Below are positions 50,341 to 52,478 of a stretch of 52,478 nucleotides of DNA, in pieces. Where the stretch lies: the NCBI GenBank assembly GCA_041306005.1, contig JBFYKJ010000056.1, positions 1-52,478 of the forward strand, given 5' to 3'. The position numbers were made by a program, and so were the translations under genes. This DNA comes from JBFYKJ01 sp041306005 (GTDB lineage: Archaea > Altiarchaeota > Altiarchaeia > JAFGQM01). How positions within the stretch are numbered: the stretch's first letter is position 1; each line of letters opens with the position of its first letter. Under the pieces are notes generated by a model. It was not told the DNA's origin and did not search any database. It saw only the letters and a program-made list of their open reading frames with translations.

Positions 50341-52185
50341 TCAGGGGCAGTCCTGCGGGCAGACGCCTATGTTCCGCTCCACCTCGTCGCACGTCCCATC
50401 CCCGCACTTCCCAGTTCCCGGTCCGTTCCCGGTCCCCGAACAATCGGCGGGGCAGAGCTGCGGGTTTTGCCTCTCGGTATCATCGCATATCCCGTCGCCG
50501 CACTTTTCCGTCACCGGCCCGTTCCCGGTCCCCGAACAATCGGCGGGGCAGAGCGACGGGTTCGCAGACTCTATCTCGTCGCACGTCCCGTCGCCGCACT
50601 TTCCGATATCGGGTTGCCCGTTATCATCTGGTGCCCCGCCCCCGGCGCCAGAAATCGGTGAATACGCATACTGCGGCAGGCTCTGGCAAGAGCCGCACTC
50701 CTCGATGTACACGGGCCCGGCGCCTAGCTCCAGCCGAAGGATGCCCTGCGAATCGGAAGAAGCCTTGAACTCGATGCCTTCCATCGTCGTCACCTTGAAG
50801 GTCCCTGTCCCGACCTGCAGGCTCGTCGTCTGCGAAGCGGGCGCCTGCGCGCGGCCGAAAGTCGAGTGGCCCTCGAACCGCACGGGCACGAATGCGACGT
50901 AGATGCTCTTGCCGCCGCCCTCGAACTTCTCGGCCCAATAACCTGCGCCGTTCACCTCGCCCGCGACGTGCTGGACGTGGTTCGGGTACTGCAGCATTAT
51001 CCTGCGCATGGTCTTGAAAGCGTAATACCCCGCACGGTACTCGTTCGGGCTGCCCAATACCGCCATCCCAAAGTCCTCGCCCTGCGCCATTTTGGACGTC
51101 ACGCCCATCGCCACAGCCTGGCAGAACCTGCCTTCGGCCTTGCCCTTGGCGTGCGTCAGAAGATAGCCTTGCGCCAGCTGCGCGGCCGCAAGCTCCTCGC
51201 CAAAGTACTTCGGCCCGTATGCGCACTCGGTATAGACTACAGGGACCTCGGACTTGCCGTGATCCGCCAAGAAGTCATGCAGGTGGTCCTCAAGGTCGTA
51301 CTGCGAGGAGAAGTAGTACTCGCTCGTCTGCGTCCCGCCGGTGTAGGCGTAGTCATGCATGGAGAAACAGTCGATGTTATCCAAATTGTCCAAGTATGGC
51401 CCAAAACGGTCGAATACCTCCTGGGTGTCGTCAGCCATGTTCTTCGTGCCTATCCCGAGCGGCTGGTGGATGCTGGCCGAGCAGACTTTGATGTCCGGGT
51501 CGATGCTCTTTACCCGCTCATAGACCGAGTTGTCGACTTCTGCGAGATACTCCGTAGTGTCGCCCCAGAGGCATGGCGTGACGGGCTCGTTCTCAAGCTC
51601 CACGAAGCTTATTCTCATCTTGCCCTTGTATCTTTTCGTGAAATTGCCGAGGAAGTCCGCCGCGTATGCAGGGTCGCTCGGCGCGGGGTTCGGAGACCCC
51701 ATGAACTTGGTGCACTGGCTGACGTCCACCGCCGGCGTCCTCTTTACCGCCCAATCCGGGTTCCCGGCCTGCATGAGTATGATCATAGTCTTGAGGCCGT
51801 ACCTGTCTATCATGTCAGCTATGCTGTCGAACTTGGACCAGTCGTATTGGCCCTTCGCGGGCTCGATGGACTTCCACTGAGGGTTTATCTTGACGTAATT
51901 CACGCCAAGTTCCTGCTTTGCTATCCTGAATATCTCGTCTATCTTGTCGTCCGGGAGTGAGAATGCGTCGTAGCCTATGTAAAGGGAGTAGAGCATGTCG
52001 ACTTTGGGTTCTGGGGATGTGCCGCACGAACCACAGTCGGATTGGCATGAAGTGCAGGTCTCGCCGCTGGAGCAGGAACCATCCCCACACCGAGCAGGCG
52101 GCTGCGGCGGCGCGGAAGGCTGCATGAGCATACATGCGGCTGCGATTATCGCTATCGCAAGCAATGTGAGCATTCGTTTGTCCAC
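50341..52185 (-). CDS. anchored glycoside-hydrolase-like protein with CGDG repeats
   Basis: The 614-residue protein uses GTG 52185 (MDKRMLTLLAIA) and has a signal-anchor helix and a CGDGSCSSGETCTSCQSDC motif at 33-51. The barrel shows VNYVKINPQWKSIEPAKGQY, typical of GH-A enzymes, FVELENEPV with Glu200 as acid/base candidate, and VPVVYTECAYG with Glu320 as nucleophile candidate. A beta domain follows, then three CGDG/CPADC repeats at the C-terminus (KCGDGTCDEIESANPSLC and two more). The order, anchor and cysteine units match the neighbouring gene, so the two probably act on the same material at the cell surface. Confidence 0.8.
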   Translation of the reverse strand: MDKRMLTLLAIAIIAAACMLMQPSAPPQPPARCGDGSCSSGETCTSCQSDCGSCGTSPEPKVDMLYSLYIGYDAFSLPDDKIDEIFRIAKQELGVNYVKINPQWKSIEPAKGQYDWSKFDSIADMIDRYGLKTMIILMQAGNPDWAVKRTPAVDVSQCTKFMGSPNPAPSDPAYAADFLGNFTKRYKGKMRISFVELENEPVTPCLWGDTTEYLAEVDNSVYERVKSIDPDIKVCSASIHQPLGIGTKNMADDTQEVFDRFGPYLDNLDNIDCFSMHDYAYTGGTQTSEYYFSSQYDLEDHLHDFLADHGKSEVPVVYTECAYGPKYFGEELAAAQLAQGYLLTHAKGKAEGRFCQAVAMGVTSKMAQGEDFGMAVLGSPNEYRAGYYAFKTMRRIMLQYPNHVQHVAGEVNGAGYWAEKFEGGGKSIYVAFVPVRFEGHSTFGRAQAPASQTTSLQVGTGTFKVTTMEGIEFKASSDSQGILRLELGAGPVYIEECGSCQSLPQYAYSPISGAGGGAPDDNGQPDIGKCGDGTCDEIESANPSLCPADCSGTGNGPVTEKCGDGICDDTERQNPQLCPADCSGTGNGPGTGKCGDGTCDEVERNIGVCPQDCP

Positions 52186-52212
52186 TTTAGGTTTATCGGT
52201 TGCAGGAAAAAA

Positions 52213-52478
52213 TCATTTCCCGACCATCCTTCTCGTCGCCGCGCGCAGGCCCGCGCGCATCGCGGATCTTATTTCCTTCTCGGGTGCGGTCTTCAAGTCG
52301 CCGACTTTGCCCAAGAACACGGCCTCCCATATGTCGCCTATCCCGGTTTTCTCCCTTATCCTTCGCGGGTCGATGTATTCAACGGGCACCGAGATTATCT
52401 TCCCGCCCCTCTTGACCGCGGTCTCCTTCTGCCCGTGCATGACGACGATTTCGTTGCGCAGTTTTAACATCCCGGTCC
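52213..52478 (-). CDS. hypothetical protein, possibly partial at the window edge
   Basis: The frame is open to the window edge; ATG 52470 gives 85 residues. The visible part has strands IVVMHGQKETAVKRGGKIIS, PVEYIDPRRIREKTG and a basic helix ending RAATRRMVGK. I do not recognise a family. Whether ATG 52470 is the true start or the gene continues outside cannot be decided. Confidence 0.5.
   Translation of the reverse strand, partial: TGMLKLRNEIVVMHGQKETAVKRGGKIISVPVEYIDPRRIREKTGIGDIWEAVFLGKVGDLKTAPEKEIRSAMRAGLRAATRRMVGK

Overview
The window is a GC-rich stretch of an archaeal chromosome. The evidence is the information-processing gene set: the small subunit of DNA polymerase D, the RNA exosome Rrp4/Rrp41/Rrp42 with SBDS and proteasome alpha, Rpo12, eL43, eS6, aIF2 gamma, aIF5B, FEN1, RNase P Pop5, HerA and Elp3. 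TATA boxes lie about 25-30 nt before short-leader or leaderless starts. Many small membrane proteins and many CGDG-type cysteine motifs suggest a DPANN-like lineage (Diapherotrites/Micrarchaeota style), but this is inference and cannot be proved from the window. TAG ends at least ten ordinary genes here, so it is a normal stop codon in this genome.

Layout. 1-6.9 kb: a partial wHTH-like ORF, ilvD, an LpxC-like deacetylase interrupted by an in-frame TAG, DP1 and, divergently, three small membrane proteins, then a PfkB-family sugar kinase. 7-13.1 kb (minus strand): the conserved archaeal exosome/proteasome superoperon psmA-SBDS-rrp4-rrp41-rrp42-eL43-rpo12-pcc1, followed by a class II HMG-CoA reductase. 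13.2-22.6 kb: Pop5, FEN1, an unusual phosphatase-like ORF, PdxT and PdxS separated by a methyltransferase-like gene and a HicBA module, Elp3, two membrane proteins, a P-loop kinase and dCMP deaminase. 22.6-33.8 kb: two giant tandem paralogous surface proteins with dockerin-like calcium loops, a prepilin peptidase, and small membrane or unknown proteins. 33.8-36.3 kb: trpDCF. 36.4-42 kb: HerA, a 380-base non-coding region with six identical 15-mers and four hairpins that carry GNRA/UMAC-type loops on the minus strand, a winged-helix regulator with a perfect palindromic operator, a TFB-like protein with three cyclin repeats, aIF2 gamma and eS6. 42.3-52.5 kb: two unknown/glycosyltransferase-like genes, aIF5B with a 611-residue intein in its P-loop, two anchored glycoside-hydrolase-like proteins with CGDG repeats, and a partial ORF at the edge.

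How the genes fit together. The exosome cluster links RNA decay, ribosome maturation and proteolysis. Branched-chain, tryptophan and vitamin B6 genes show that the cell makes at least some of its own building blocks. The surface-protein and glycosidase-like genes suggest investment in the cell envelope and interaction with carbohydrates. The strongest leads for something new are the repeat/hairpin region at 38.1-38.4 kb, the three-cyclin TFB-like protein next to it, the TAG-interrupted LpxC, and the RGG-tailed Rrp4.
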